Positions 9,628 to 19,028 of a DNA stretch of 33,955 nt are shown here, in pieces. The position numbers and the translations under genes are program-made. The notes under the pieces were generated by a model. That model searched no databases and was not told where the DNA came from. It was given only the letters and a program-made list of their open reading frames with translations. Position 1 is the stretch's first letter, and every line of letters begins with the position of its first letter. This DNA comes from Fonticula-like sp. SCN 57-25 (Eukaryota > Nucleariida > Rotosphaerida), in the NCBI GenBank assembly GCA_001724245.1, contig MEDX01000094.1, forward strand, positions 1 through 33,955, given 5' to 3'.

Positions 9628-11012
9628 CTACTGGTCGTCGTCGTGGCCGTGCTCAAAAAGGTAGTTTGCGGCGAGCTCCTCGTTCTTGTCGCAGATGAGG
9701 TACGCCTCGAGGACGCGGTTGCGGTCAAAGCCGAGGCCCATGAGACGCTCGATGACGGCGCGCTCCTCGGGCGTGACGGTGATGACCATCTGCTGGTCGT
9801 CGACGCCCTCCTGGAGCAACCGCAAAAAGTCGTTCGGGTGCTGGTTGATGAGCTGGAAGAGCGGCGGGTTCGACACGCTAATCTCCTGAAGGAGCGGCTG
9901 CATCAGCTGCGGGTTCTGGAGAACAACGCTGCGGAGCTGCTGGAACTGCGGCTGCGTGCGGAGGAAATCAAGCGGGCCAGAGCCCGAGGTGTCGCCGCCA
10001 ACCGGCGCATCAAAGGCGTTCGGCATCGCGCCGGGCGAAAGAGGGTCTGCGACACTGTTAACATTGTTGCCGCACAGTAAACATGATAAAACGCACCCTC
10101 GGCAACAAGGCCCTGCTGGGCGTGCACGGGCGACGGCGACATCTGAGCATCGGCGACTGTCGTGCTCAACACATCCTCGGGGATCCCCTGAAAACGAAGA
10201 GGGTCAGTACAGCCATAGTGGCCCCGCAGCGCGTACGTTGAAAAGGTACTCGACGGCGCGGTCAACATTGTTAAAGGCAGCGCGGAGGGCAAGCTCAACC
10301 TGGCTCGCCTCAAAGCCCATGTCCATCAGCTGCGTCACGGCGGCCTGGTGCGCGGGATCCGGGGCTGTGTCGCAAACGAAAAATCACGCACACGCGTCAG
10401 TTGACCACTATAGCGGCCAGTTAAACAGACATACCGGCAACGGGAGTCGTCACGTCGGCGGCGGCGGCGGGGGCTGGTACGGCGGCAGGGCGGGCCGGGC
10501 TAACATGTCCGAATTAATAAACAAGGGGCGCGAGGAAGCGAGAGCCTGCATACGTCGAAGGAGCAGCAGCGGCGGGGGCGGCGGCCGGCGCGGCGGCGGC
10601 GGGAGCAGGGGCCAGCTCGGCGGGGGTCGGCGCAGGCGCGGGGGCAGCAGCGGGGGCGGCGGGGGCCTTTCGCGCAGCGTCAGCATCGGGGATCGACCCG
10701 TTCCCACGGCGCGTACCCGCGAAAGCATGAACACGATAAAGTCCTTCTCGCCGAAATTGAGCTGCTCGACCGTGCTGTCGTCAGAAAGAACGCGGCCCTG
10801 GAAAATAAGCTTTTGAAGCGTCGCGGCACCCATGTTGTGCTCTGTCTCTAGCCGGCTCTTGAGGGAGCCAATCTGCAATCGCGGCATGAGGAACGAGGAA
10901 AAAACGGATACGATTTTATAAAAAAAGGATCTGCAGAACGCACAGTCGCCGAGGGCTCCGCCTCGAGAGAAACCTTGTTATTTTGCAACGTCTTGAATGT
11001 AAGCAGCACCAT
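9628..11012 (-). CDS. RAD23: RAD23: UBL-UBA-XPC-binding-UBA proteasome shuttle and excision repair factor
   Basis: Seven exons (11012-10944, 10872-10717, 10666-10554, 10499-10435, 10364-10237, 10187-10097, 10046-9628) encode 346 aa; introns 49-71 nt. Rad23 stabilises the XPC/Rad4 damage sensor and carries ubiquitinated proteins to the proteasome. Domains: UBL 1-75, rebuilt by joining exon 1 (MVLLTFKTL...) to IGSLKSRLE, with LIFQGRVLSDD and FGEKDFIVFM; an Ala/Pro-rich linker; UBA1 about 136-177 (MDMGFEASQVELALRAAFNNVDRAVEYL); XPC-binding domain about 230-285 (FLRTQPQFQQLR...QLINQHP); UBA2 about 298-340 (ERLMGLGFDRN). The ATG at 10887 would truncate the UBL, so the upstream exon with ATG 11012 is preferred. 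All exon junctions keep the frame. Confidence 0.93.
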
Positions 11013-11241
11013 TCTCGCTCGACGTGGTGAGGCGGAGCAGCAGTTGAAACAATGCTTTTTAGTGCTGGCGTCAGCGTGGTACTAGTCCAAGTTTGCAGTT
11101 TGCATGATCACAGCGATGTGCGCAATTTCGTGTCAGCAAATGGGGTTCATTGTCAATTTGGCGGTATATACACGCATGATGCATACAAAAGGCACATAGC
11201 TTACGAAATATAATACATGCTACAACTACAGTACACGTCGG

Positions 11242-12849
11242 CTACAGCGTGTTTCGAAATATGTGGACGCAGCCGCGCGATGGCCACGCCACAGCGCCCA
11301 TTGGCCTCGAACGGTGCAGTGCGACGATCATGTCGAGCGTGCCGAGCAGGTCGTCCTCGCTCTCCCCGTGTGCGCGCCCCGCCGCATGGAGGCGCTGCAG
11401 GACGGCGCCCGTGGACGACTGAAAGATGTCGACGACGCCGTCGGCGCGCACGGCCCACGTGAGCGGTCCGTTGGAGTCGGCCGCGACATACCGCGCCTGC
11501 TTGTCGTCCTGCAGGCTGACCAGCACGCTACCGCCAGCCTCGCGCATGACCCGCACGGACGCTGCGTCAGACGCGTCCGTACCGACGACGACGACGGCGG
11601 ACGGCGCGAGGCCGTCGCCCGCCCAGAGCAGCCGCACGAGCGCCGGCGCGCCCGTCTTGAGCGAGGCCAGCAGCGAGCGCCGCTCCGCGTCCCACAAAAG
11701 GACAACGCCTTCTGCATACAGCGCAATCACGCGCGACGAGTCGCCCACAGTGCAGAGCGCAAGCGCCGGCGGGAGCGCGCACGCGGCCGGAAGCGGGAGA
11801 ACGCCGGCTGAGGTTGAGGCGCCGTCGCTGGCAAACACGACGACCGTGGGTGAATCGAGCGCCGCCACGGCCGCCACGACGCCACGCGGGCACGCCACCG
11901 CGCGCAAAGGGAGCGCGGGCAACTCATCATCGTCGTCGTCCGCCTCGACCGGGCGCGTCGGAGCCGCGTCGCGCCACTCGAGCGGCCGCGCGCGAGCTTC
12001 CGCATTGGCAAGCTGGTCAAACAGGAACGCCACCGTGCAGCCATCGGCGTCGCGCACAGAGGCGACGATGGTCGCGTCGGCCTCGCCGAATGCAATTTCG
12101 CAGAGCGGCAGCGGCGCACGCAGCTCGCTCACCATCCGGCCGTCGGTCGTGTCAAACAGCGCGACGGACAGGTCGGCGCGAACGACGGCGACGCGTTCGG
12201 CCGTCCTGCCAAACAGGACGCGGCGGATCCCCGCGCCGCACGAGAGGCAGAGCCTTGCAGGGCCACTGCCCGTCCACAGCGACGGCGCAGGTACCACGCT
12301 GAGGGCCGGCTCACCCTCCGTGTCGTAAAGCGGAGGCGGCGAGCAGAGCGTCTCGTCGTCCGGGGGAAGGGGCGCGGGCGAGAGAGACACCGCCGCCAAT
12401 TTCGGATCCGCCGGCGGACGATCCCATGGGACAACAATTTGGCGCCGCGCAGAGGACGGCGAAGGCGCAACAGCCTGCGTCGCGACGGTCGAGGGCGTCG
12501 GGGTGCCGGCCAGGATGAGGTGCGGCTCACGGCGAGGCGTCTGGAAAAGAGAGGGCGACAAAAGATCTTCCGCAGTGACGCGCTGCGCACCGATATGCCG
12601 CGTGGGCGTCTCCGGGTCAAGAATCGGCATGCCGCCGTGGTCAGGCACGTCGTCATCGTCATCGTCGTCCTCATCCTCATCTAGGTTGCGGGCGTCCTGC
12701 GCCACTACGGCAGGGGCCGGAGGGTCGTCGGGTTTCGAGAAAGCGCCACTAAGAACGGGCAACTGATAATCGGGGAGCAAAACATGCAGCCTGTCGGCGA
12801 GCTGTTGAAGCAGGGCCAACCGAGAGGCCCCGGAAACGTCGAGCGCCAT
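11242..12849 (-). CDS. Acidic beta-propeller-like protein of unknown function
   Basis: A single exon encodes 535 aa. The N-terminus is a predicted helix (MALDVSGASRLALLQQLADRL), then disordered sequence with an acidic run of D/E residues (about 77-87) and TP/SP-rich segments. From about residue 200 the pattern is repeated short hydrophobic strands with turn residues, for example RVLFGRTAERVAVVRADLSVALFDTTDGR and SRVIALYAEGVVLLWDAERRSLLASL, typical of WD40-like blades though without clean WD dipeptides. The last blade may be near SRPMGAVAWPSRGCVHIF. I do not recognise the family; nucleoporin, WDR or transport roles are all possible. ATG 12849 is the first in-frame ATG. The tRNA-Lys terminator lies about 75 bp upstream. 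Confidence 0.75.
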   Translation of the reverse strand: MALDVSGASRLALLQQLADRLHVLLPDYQLPVLSGAFSKPDDPPAPAVVAQDARNLDEDEDDDDDDDVPDHGGMPILDPETPTRHIGAQRVTAEDLLSPSLFQTPRREPHLILAGTPTPSTVATQAVAPSPSSARRQIVVPWDRPPADPKLAAVSLSPAPLPPDDETLCSPPPLYDTEGEPALSVVPAPSLWTGSGPARLCLSCGAGIRRVLFGRTAERVAVVRADLSVALFDTTDGRMVSELRAPLPLCEIAFGEADATIVASVRDADGCTVAFLFDQLANAEARARPLEWRDAAPTRPVEADDDDDELPALPLRAVACPRGVVAAVAALDSPTVVVFASDGASTSAGVLPLPAACALPPALALCTVGDSSRVIALYAEGVVLLWDAERRSLLASLKTGAPALVRLLWAGDGLAPSAVVVVGTDASDAASVRVMREAGGSVLVSLQDDKQARYVAADSNGPLTWAVRADGVVDIFQSSTGAVLQRLHAAGRAHGESEDDLLGTLDMIVALHRSRPMGAVAWPSRGCVHIFRNTL

Positions 12850-12878
12850 GATGGCGGACAGACAATGGGTGGACACGG

Positions 12879-12893
12879 CCAATTTGAAATTGG
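12879..12893. repeat. Perfect inverted repeat CCAATTT-G-AAATTGG
   Basis: Seven-base arms with a one-base centre, placing a CCAAT box on each strand, 30 bp upstream of the ATG at 12849. It lies between the tRNA-Lys terminator and the beta-propeller-like gene and could be an NF-Y-type promoter element. Confidence 0.45.
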
Positions 12894-12921
12894 CGGGCTT
12901 TCGAGACAATCCAAAAAGAGC

Positions 12922-12927
12922 AAAAAA
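12922..12927 (-). terminator. RNA polymerase III terminator of tRNA-Lys
   Basis: A run of six A on the plus strand (T6 on the sense strand) begins 5 bases after the tRNA 3' end at 12932. This is the usual Pol III stop signal. Confidence 0.85.
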
Positions 12928-12931
12928 GAAG

Positions 12932-13004
12932 CGCCCACCGTGGGGCTCGAACCCACGACCCCGAGATTAAGAGTCTCGTGCTCTACCGACTGAGCTAGGC
13001 GGGC
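12932..13004 (-). tRNA. tRNA-Lys-CTT: tRNA-Lys (anticodon CUU)
   Basis: A 73-nt cloverleaf without intron. The acceptor stem GCCCGCC pairs with GGTGGGC (one G-U), the D arm is GCTCAGTCGGTAGAGC, the anticodon stem CGAGA/TCTCG encloses CTCTTAA (anticodon CTT), and the T arm is GTGGG-TTCGAGC-CCCAC. The discriminator base is G. The A box (TAGCTCAGTCGG) and B box (GGTTCGAGCC) of the internal Pol III promoter are present. It is transcribed toward the beta-propeller-like gene. Confidence 0.97.
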
Positions 13005-13063
13005 CAATTAGTGTTGGACACTGACCATTTTACCGTTTTATTAGTGAAGAAATATCGCGGGCA

Positions 13064-13443
13064 ATGTTGACGCGGTCTATGCGGAGGATGGCAACCGCGG
13101 TCACAGAAATGAACGTGGTGCAGCACCCAGAGCGTGGCCTCTTTATCTGGAAGACGGAGAAAGGTACTTTTTGAAGTTGCTGATCGCCTGTCATATTGAA
13201 CTTTTTTGTGCAGGCGAGGCGTTTACCGAGTATACCCGCACCCCTGACGGCGGCATGAATATCCTGCACCTCGAGGTGCCGCCGGCGATGCGCGGCAAGG
13301 GCGTCGGAGGCGCATTCGCCACGCGGGTCCTTGACATGGCGATGGAGACGGGAAAGCCCATCACCATTTCGTGTTCGTTTGTGCGCAAGGTTGCGTCCGA
13401 GACAGAGAGGTTCAAGTCGCTCGTGCAGCCCCCGCGCCTTTAG
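13064..13443 (+). CDS. NATD1: Small GNAT-fold acetyltransferase, NATD1/YjdJ-like
   Basis: Exons 13064-13163 and 13214-13443 encode 109 aa; intron 50 nt (GTACTT...GTGCAG), the only donor here without G at position +5. NATD1-like proteins are about 110-residue single-domain acetyltransferases of unknown substrate. The match is NILHLEVPPAMRGKGVGGAFATRVLDMAMETGKPITISCSFV: the RGKGVGG loop is the acetyl-CoA pyrophosphate-binding Q/RxxGxG/A motif. Exon 1 supplies strands ahead of the core (MNVVQHPERGLFIWKTEKGEAF). The N-terminus MLTRSMRRMATAV is basic and could target mitochondria; alternative starts at M6, M9 or M16 exist. It starts 60 bp from the tRNA-Lys gene, divergently. Confidence 0.85.
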
Positions 13444-13533
13444 TTCATCGCAGTGTGGCGGTGGTCTGCCCAAAGCGGATATAATCATGTACATTATTTG
13501 ACAGCTTAACAACGAAATAGGCACAAAGAATAC

Positions 13534-15024
13534 TCACTCTACCGTGAGCGAGGACATATAGTGGATGTACCGTGACGGCAAGTGGTCGCTGATCATGTGG
13601 GACGAAATGATGAGCTCGGTGAACGTTTCCGCGTTGATCTGGAGCAGCGAATCGTCGCGCGCGCCCTCAATTGGCGGCGCGTCATTGTGGCAGTCCACCC
13701 AAAGCACTCGCCCTGGCGGGTACAGCTTGGACGCGGTCATCCCCCCGCGCAGCGTCGACATGAGCTTGACGCACGCCACTTCGTTGGGTGCCCCGTCCGC
13801 GCCAAAGAACGCGGCCGGGTCGGCGCTCGTCGTCGCAATATAATTGGAGGCAAAACAGAGGTCCTGCATCGTACCCAGGCCGAGGCGGCTGACGATATCG
13901 TGGCCGACGACCACGGTGGTCACGATGTCGCTGAGAGACTCGGCCGCCCGGAGCGACAGCACGCAGGGCGTCCCAAAGCCGACGCTGCGCACGGTCGGGA
14001 AGCGGTCGCGCATGAGCATGGCCGAGAGTGCAGCGACGCCGGCCCCGAGGCTGTGGCCGGTAAAGACGAGGGAGTAGGAGGGGAACACCCGCGAGCAGTG
14101 CTCCAGCGTCCCTTCAATCAGACGCACTACATTGGCGGCGCTCAAGAGCATCCCCTCGTGCGCCAATTCATCCGCTACATCACCAAAAAGAGTCAGAAAG
14201 GAAAAAGCAACAAAGCTACCGCACATTCCGTGTCGAGGGCAACCGACGTGCACATTAGGTCGGTCAAAATGTCCTGCGTCTCCAACGTTCCGCGAATAGA
14301 CACGACGATCTCTTTCCTACTGTGTTCCAAGAAAACATACATGGCTTGCTCATTGATGTTTTTCTACTTGGCGTCAATAAAAAAACACAATAACTGCGGT
14401 TCCGCGCACGTCGGTATGGGTAAACAGCACGTCCTGCAGCGGGATCTCGGAAAAGTCGCAGAACGCGTTCATTTCCGTCTTGAAGAAACTGCCAACGTCG
14501 CCATACACAAGCGGGTTAGAAAGACCGCGCCCATATGCGGCTATTGAATAGCGACAGTATCTGCTCAGCGAATCGCGCTCCGCCTCCGCTGCTACGCGAG
14601 CGCCCAATCCAGGAAAAGCGGTGACTTGAAGGCGGCCAAAGAGATTCACCGCGGCGAAAAATTGCGGAAAAGGGCAGGCAAGCTCATTCAATTTCTGTAC
14701 TTCGGCCGCCAACACCCTGAAAAGTGCCCCAGTGGCTAGGGTGCAGAGCGGTCAGGGCAGGTGCACAGGGATGCGGATCGTACCGTTGACGTGACGGATG
14801 TGCGAGTCAACCTTGTCGGCGATCGCCTGGGTCAAGGCAGAAAAACTTATGGAAACTAAAAGATATGAGTAAGCTCGCCACAAAAGCTCCCCAAACGCAC
14901 TGGTTGTGCCAAAGTCCATGGCCGAAGACGGAGGCGTTTCTGTCGGCTCATCCCCGACCTTTGACTCGGCCGACCCCATCACAACTTGTTTCCCGCCAAA
15001 ATTTGATTGGTCATTGTTTGGCAT
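13534..15024 (-). CDS. Class 3 lipase, sn1-specific diacylglycerol lipase-like
   Basis: Exons 15024-14784, 14735-14410, 14348-14225 and 14174-13534 encode 443 aa; introns 48, 61 and 50 nt. DAG lipases release sn1 fatty acid from diacylglycerol. The catalytic region matches the family: IVVSIRGTLETQDILTDL, AHEGMLLSAANVV, nucleophile S272 in FTGHSLGAG, FGTPCVLS, D323 in VVVGHDIVSRLGL, and probable histidine H428 in ISDHLPSRY. Metazoan DAGLs have four N-terminal membrane helices; here only one weak hydrophobic stretch (about 50-64) precedes the domain, so it may be soluble or peripherally bound. The start is uncertain: ATG 14979 (M16) is also plausible because an E2F-type motif and a CCAAT box (14991-15008) lie just upstream of it. 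The first intron's borders are the least certain. Confidence 0.8.
14991..15008. promoter_or_regulatory. E2F-type motif next to a CCAAT box at the lipase 5' end
   Basis: TTTCCCGCCAAA (about 14991-15002) is a near-perfect E2F site, followed by ATTGG (15004-15008). It overlaps the first codons if the lipase starts at 15024, or lies just upstream if it starts at 14979. Confidence 0.4.
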
Positions 15025-15138
15025 GCAGCGCGTTCTTTGGTATTTCGCTGTTCATCGCGCTATTCATAGTCTATATTGCCCACGCTACAGTCTGGAAACA
15101 CCCACATACATGCTATGCAATCTAATAATATGAATGCA

Positions 15139-15152
15139 ACACACACACACAC
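15139..15152. repeat. (AC)7 microsatellite
   Basis: Fourteen bases of uninterrupted AC in the 153-bp spacer between the lipase 5' end and the HMG-box gene 3' end. The only simple dinucleotide repeat of note here. Confidence 0.9.
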
Positions 15153-15177
15153 GCGCCGTCTCGCGCACACCACCGCG

Positions 15178-15777
15178 TCAGTAGTTTATGTGGCCGGCCG
15201 CGAGTCGCTCCTGGCACCTCATCTGGTAGTCGCGAAGGTACGTGTCCATCTCGCGCTCGTATCTTTGGCGGTCAATTTGCACGAGTCTCTCGTATGGCGA
15301 TCTTTCCTCGGGGCTCATCTCCGCCCACATGTTGCCGAGCAGTCTCCCGACATCGGCAAACATGATTCCCGGGTTCTCGCGCAGCACGCTCGGCCGCCTC
15401 TCCGCGGCAAACATCACAAACGCGGTCGTCGCGCGCTTGGGCAGCGCAGGGTCGCGCTTGCGCCTGCGGGCGGGCAGTGCGATCGCCTCGCCGTTGCCGA
15501 CCACCTTGCCCGTCCTGCTGCGCCGCTTGGTCAGGTCGGCAGCATCCATCGTCGGCGTGTCAGGCGACGTCGCGGTCGCCGCGGCAGTCGCCAGAAACCC
15601 AAGCGCGTTCCATTCCTGAGAGCTCACCTCGATCGGCGGCGTGGTGTCGCCGGTGAGGGCGTCGGGCGACGCGGACGTTGGCGATGCGTCGACCGCCAGG
15701 GGCAGCCGCCCGCCATCTGTACTCGTCGCGCTCACGAGATGCTCACCTGTCTGAAGAGGTGGTAGCGCGATCGTCAT
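15178..15777 (-). CDS. Single HMG-box chromatin protein
   Basis: A single exon encodes 199 aa. Residues about 112-181 form one HMG box (LPKRATTAFVMF, NPGIMFADVGRLLGNMW, SPEERSPYERL, RYEREM), closest in style to the non-sequence-specific HMGB/NHP6 class, which bends DNA in chromatin and assists transcription. A basic patch (RRRKRDPALPKR, 104-115) precedes it and may add DNA contacts and a nuclear signal. The first 100 residues are Ser/Thr/Ala/Pro-rich and look disordered. A SOX/MATA-like sequence-specific role is possible but the PxxR/KR start and EKxPY-like segment favour HMGB. ATG 15777 is the first in-frame ATG. It is divergent from the cyclase gene. Confidence 0.88.
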   Translation of the reverse strand: MTIALPPLQTGEHLVSATSTDGGRLPLAVDASPTSASPDALTGDTTPPIEVSSQEWNALGFLATAAATATSPDTPTMDAADLTKRRSRTGKVVGNGEAIALPARRRKRDPALPKRATTAFVMFAAERRPSVLRENPGIMFADVGRLLGNMWAEMSPEERSPYERLVQIDRQRYEREMDTYLRDYQMRCQERLAAGHINY

Positions 15778-16168
15778 GCCAATTCGTCCAAAGCAGTTTC
15801 AGTTGAGGTAAGAAGCGATAATCAGCGCACAGGATCCTACTCGACGCGCGAATCGTGCGGTGCGGCAAGTGTCAACAAAAGGACGATGCCAGAGGTCAGG
15901 CACCGATTGTGGTGACCGCAACCTTGAGGGGTGCCTAGGGCCCCTACGCCATCTTGCGTGGCAACCATTCCTACGCTGTAAACCGACAGGCCAGGAACCG
16001 GTGGACCCCGTCGGACAGTTTCCTGGGCGGCGGCGCGCCACCAGTGTAGGAGGTAGGTAGGAGGTGGGTGGCGACAGGCAGGGTCGCCTCGTTGTCACGG
16101 ATCCAAGTGTCATATCAATAAAGGACCAGTTTTCTCCGTCTGATCTCAATCGACATCTCGATCCCGCC
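15778..16168. other. Divergent promoter region between HMG-box gene and adenylyl cyclase
   Basis: Two genes are transcribed outward from this 391-bp stretch. A G-rich block with repeated GTAGG/GGTGGG units (16046-16072) lies about 100 bp before the cyclase ATG. No gene is convincing on either strand. Confidence 0.5.
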
Positions 16169-18857
16169 ATGAACGCCCTGACGACGGCCCTGACAAAGAC
16201 GCCCTTGGACGTGCGGCAGTCCGGCTTCAAGTATCTAGAGCCCGAGGCGGGGCATGGGGGGAAAGTGAGTGGAAAGAAGAATGTAAGCAAGAGCACGTCG
16301 GCGCACGCTGCGCGAGGCCTTTTGTCGGCGAGATCGGGCGTTCAACGGATGCCCATCATTAAATCGCGCGAGGCCGAGGTGACAAAGTACATGCCAAAGA
16401 CGACGTCGGAGCAGCAGTTGCATGATATTACAAAATGGGCCAAACCGACGGTTGAAGGCGAGGGGCGGCGCCAGAGTAAATGCAGTATCGCGCTCGTATT
16501 ATTTTTTACCAACCTTGCACTCGTCGTGTTTTGCATCGCTGCGCTCGTCAGCACTGGCCTGCAGGGCGGCACAGAGTACGCGCGCCCGACGGTTGGTGGT
16601 ATGCTGGCTAATGCAGACCGATTTTCAGCACCACCATAACCGTGATCCGCATGCTGGCCAACAATTCCATGACCGAGGCCGTTGAGCGGATAAACTTTTC
16701 TCTCAATTCTGCCGAGGACGTTATCGATACTGTCATCGCGTCAAAGCAGCTTTCAACGTCCAATTTTTCCACTGTAGACGACGGGCTCGGTCACACATTA
16801 CTAAGCTCACTGGTGAGCTCTTTCGGATATATATCGTGCCTTCACCTCACCTCGAGCAGCGGCCTCGTCGGTATTGGAGTTGCCGACCCCATCGATGAAC
16901 CCGACGATGGCGTCGAGGCGGCCTCTGGCTACCTCGTGTACGACTCGCTAGCGTCGACCAATGTTGTTTCCGTGACTCCAATGAATGACTGCCCGTCGCT
17001 GGACGCCGCATGCCCGCTTGTGTCGTCCTCGGCGGCGCCCCTGCGCACCTTGGTGTTTGACCAGACGCTGTCGCCTTGGTATAATGCGTCGGTCAACGCG
17101 TCGGGCATCATCTGGACCGACTTTACCCTGTTCATCGGTCAGCGGACTGTCGGCCTGACGGCGGCGCGCGCGTTCCGCGACTTTACCCCGGCGCGCTCGT
17201 TGCGGGGCGTGAGCGGCGCGGACATTGCGCTGCAGTCCCTCGGCGATGTTCTGCGGAGGAACGTGCTTGGGTTGGAGGCGAGGGCGGTCGAGCCGTCACA
17301 GACCTTTTTGCTGCTCGTGGACTCTGAGGGCTACTTTCTCGGCTCCTCCAAGGCGGGCGTCGTGTCGCAAAAGACGGCGTCGCAGGGCTGCACGCCGTCG
17401 TGCGCCAGCTCGCTCGGCGTGCGGTTATGCTGCATGTACTTGGCGACGGAGCACCCCGACGACGACATCCGCGGGTTTGCCAGGCTCATGGTGGGCACCG
17501 ACAACACGCTCTGGCTTTACGCGGACGAGTTTTTCTACCTCGGCGGCGCCAACATCATCCAGCTGCGGGCGTTCACGCTCGGCTCGTTCCGCTGGGTGCT
17601 CGTCGGCTCCGTGGACGGCTCGGACATTCTGGACCAGATGACGCGCAGCTTCCAGGTGATCATCCCGATTATCAGTGTGCTTCTCATCGTCATTGCCGTG
17701 CTCGTTTTCCTGCTCGTCAACCGGCTCGTGGCGCACCCGATCTCGCTCATGACAGAGGAGCTGCTCGACGTTGCAAATCTCAACTTTACAGCCAAGAAAT
17801 CCAGCCAAACGTCGCGCAAGCTGATTGAGCTGCGCGAAATCGAGGCAATTCGCCACGGTACGCCTCTTTTTATTTTTTGTTTTCCTCTTTTTTTCGTATC
17901 TAATGCTTCATCCCACAGACTTGTCCGACCTTCGGATGGGTCTGCTGTCGTTCAATCACTATGTCCCCCGCGACATTGTCGACCTTTTGCTGCACGAGAA
18001 GCGCGAGGCGGTGCTGGGCCTCGACGAGACCGAAGTGACGATCATGTTTAGCGAGCTGCGCAATTTCTCCGACGTCTGCGAGGGCATAGACCCCGAGAGT
18101 GTCGTGGCGCACCTGTCCGACTACCTCGACGAGATGATGCGCGCCGTGCAGGACACCTCTGGCCTCGTCGACAAATTCATTGGTGACATTGTTATGGCCT
18201 TTTGGAACGCGCCCAAGCGCTGCGCGAACCATCGCGGGTCTGCGCTGCGCACGGCGCTCGAGTGCCAGGACCGCCTCGTGAAGCTGCAGCGCCGCTGGCG
18301 CGGGTCGCCGTTTGCAGCGGTAAAGGCGGCCTCGTCGGTGCATTCGGGTGTGTGCCTCGTAGGTAACCTCGGGTCGCCCGACCGCCTCAGCTTTACGTGC
18401 ATCGGCGACAGCGTCAACCTGACGTCGCGCCTCAACGGCCTCAATAAGGTGTTTGGCACCGCCGTCATCACGTCGGGGCAGGTGCGCGACACGGTGCGCG
18501 ACCAGTTTGTCACGCGGCCGCTCGACCTCGTCGCAGTCAAGGGAAAGTCACAGGTGCGCACATATTCTGATGCTTCACGGTCGCTAACGCTCGTCGCAGC
18601 CGGTCGTCGTGTGCGAGGTGCTCGGCGATGTCGAGACGTGCCCCAGCCACCAAGTAGAGTTTGCCGGTCTGTGCGAGCGCGCGTTCGATGCGTTTACCGC
18701 GCGGGACTTTGAGACGGCCGTGTCGCTCTTTGAGCAGCTGGAGGGCATCAGGCCGGGCGATGTGTCCATTTGCCAGCTGCTGCATACGGCGAGGGATTGC
18801 GTCGTGACGCCGCCGCCGCCCGATTGGAACGGCGTCAGAAAAATGACAGTCAAGTAA
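16169..18857 (+). CDS. Receptor-type class III adenylyl cyclase: TM-dCache-TM-HAMP-cyclase
   Basis: Exons 16169-16575, 16629-17857, 17919-18553 and 18600-18857 encode 842 aa. Order: cytosolic N-terminus; TM1 about 105-127; extracellular ligand-sensing dCache-like region (about 130-475, with SPWYNASVNASGIIWTDF and several NxS/T sites); TM2 about 479-503; HAMP-like linker (RLVAHPISLMTEELLDVA); class III catalytic domain from about 580. Catalytic marks: second metal Asp D635 (KFIGDIVMAFW), adenine-site K631 and T705 (SFTCIGDSVNL), N and R of SVNLTSRL, and VKGKSQPV. Lys+Thr points to ATP, as in class IIIb enzymes. The first metal Asp is Glu (E591 in MFSELRNF). One catalytic domain means it must dimerise. 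The architecture resembles bacterial sensor cyclases. Predicted: plasma-membrane receptor making cAMP. Confidence 0.88.
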
Positions 18858-19028
18858 GATATTCTTGCCAGTCATGTATTGCGATTTTTTCCACCATATA
18901 TTGTATTACTAGTCAATTTTGTGCATATAAATGAGATGAATATATGTTATTGTCTACAGCGGGCGCCTAGGGAATTCGTGTTTCATTGCATGGCCATATA
19001 TTACAGTCAAATGTACAGTATTAAAGAG

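Noticed and set aside
10450-10887. RAD23 starting at ATG 10887 with read-through to 10450
   Set aside because: This removes the first UBL strands and ends in a proline run produced by reading introns. The upstream exon with ATG 11012 restores a full UBL.
13030-13524. A minus-strand 164-residue open frame across the acetyltransferase gene
   Set aside because: It overlaps the plus-strand GNAT core, which has the RGKGVGG motif; the minus frame has no recognisable feature.
14833-14862. A possible 30-nt intron (GTTTCC...CCCAG) in lipase exon 1
   Set aside because: It is too short compared with every other intron here, has a poor donor and is not needed to keep the frame.
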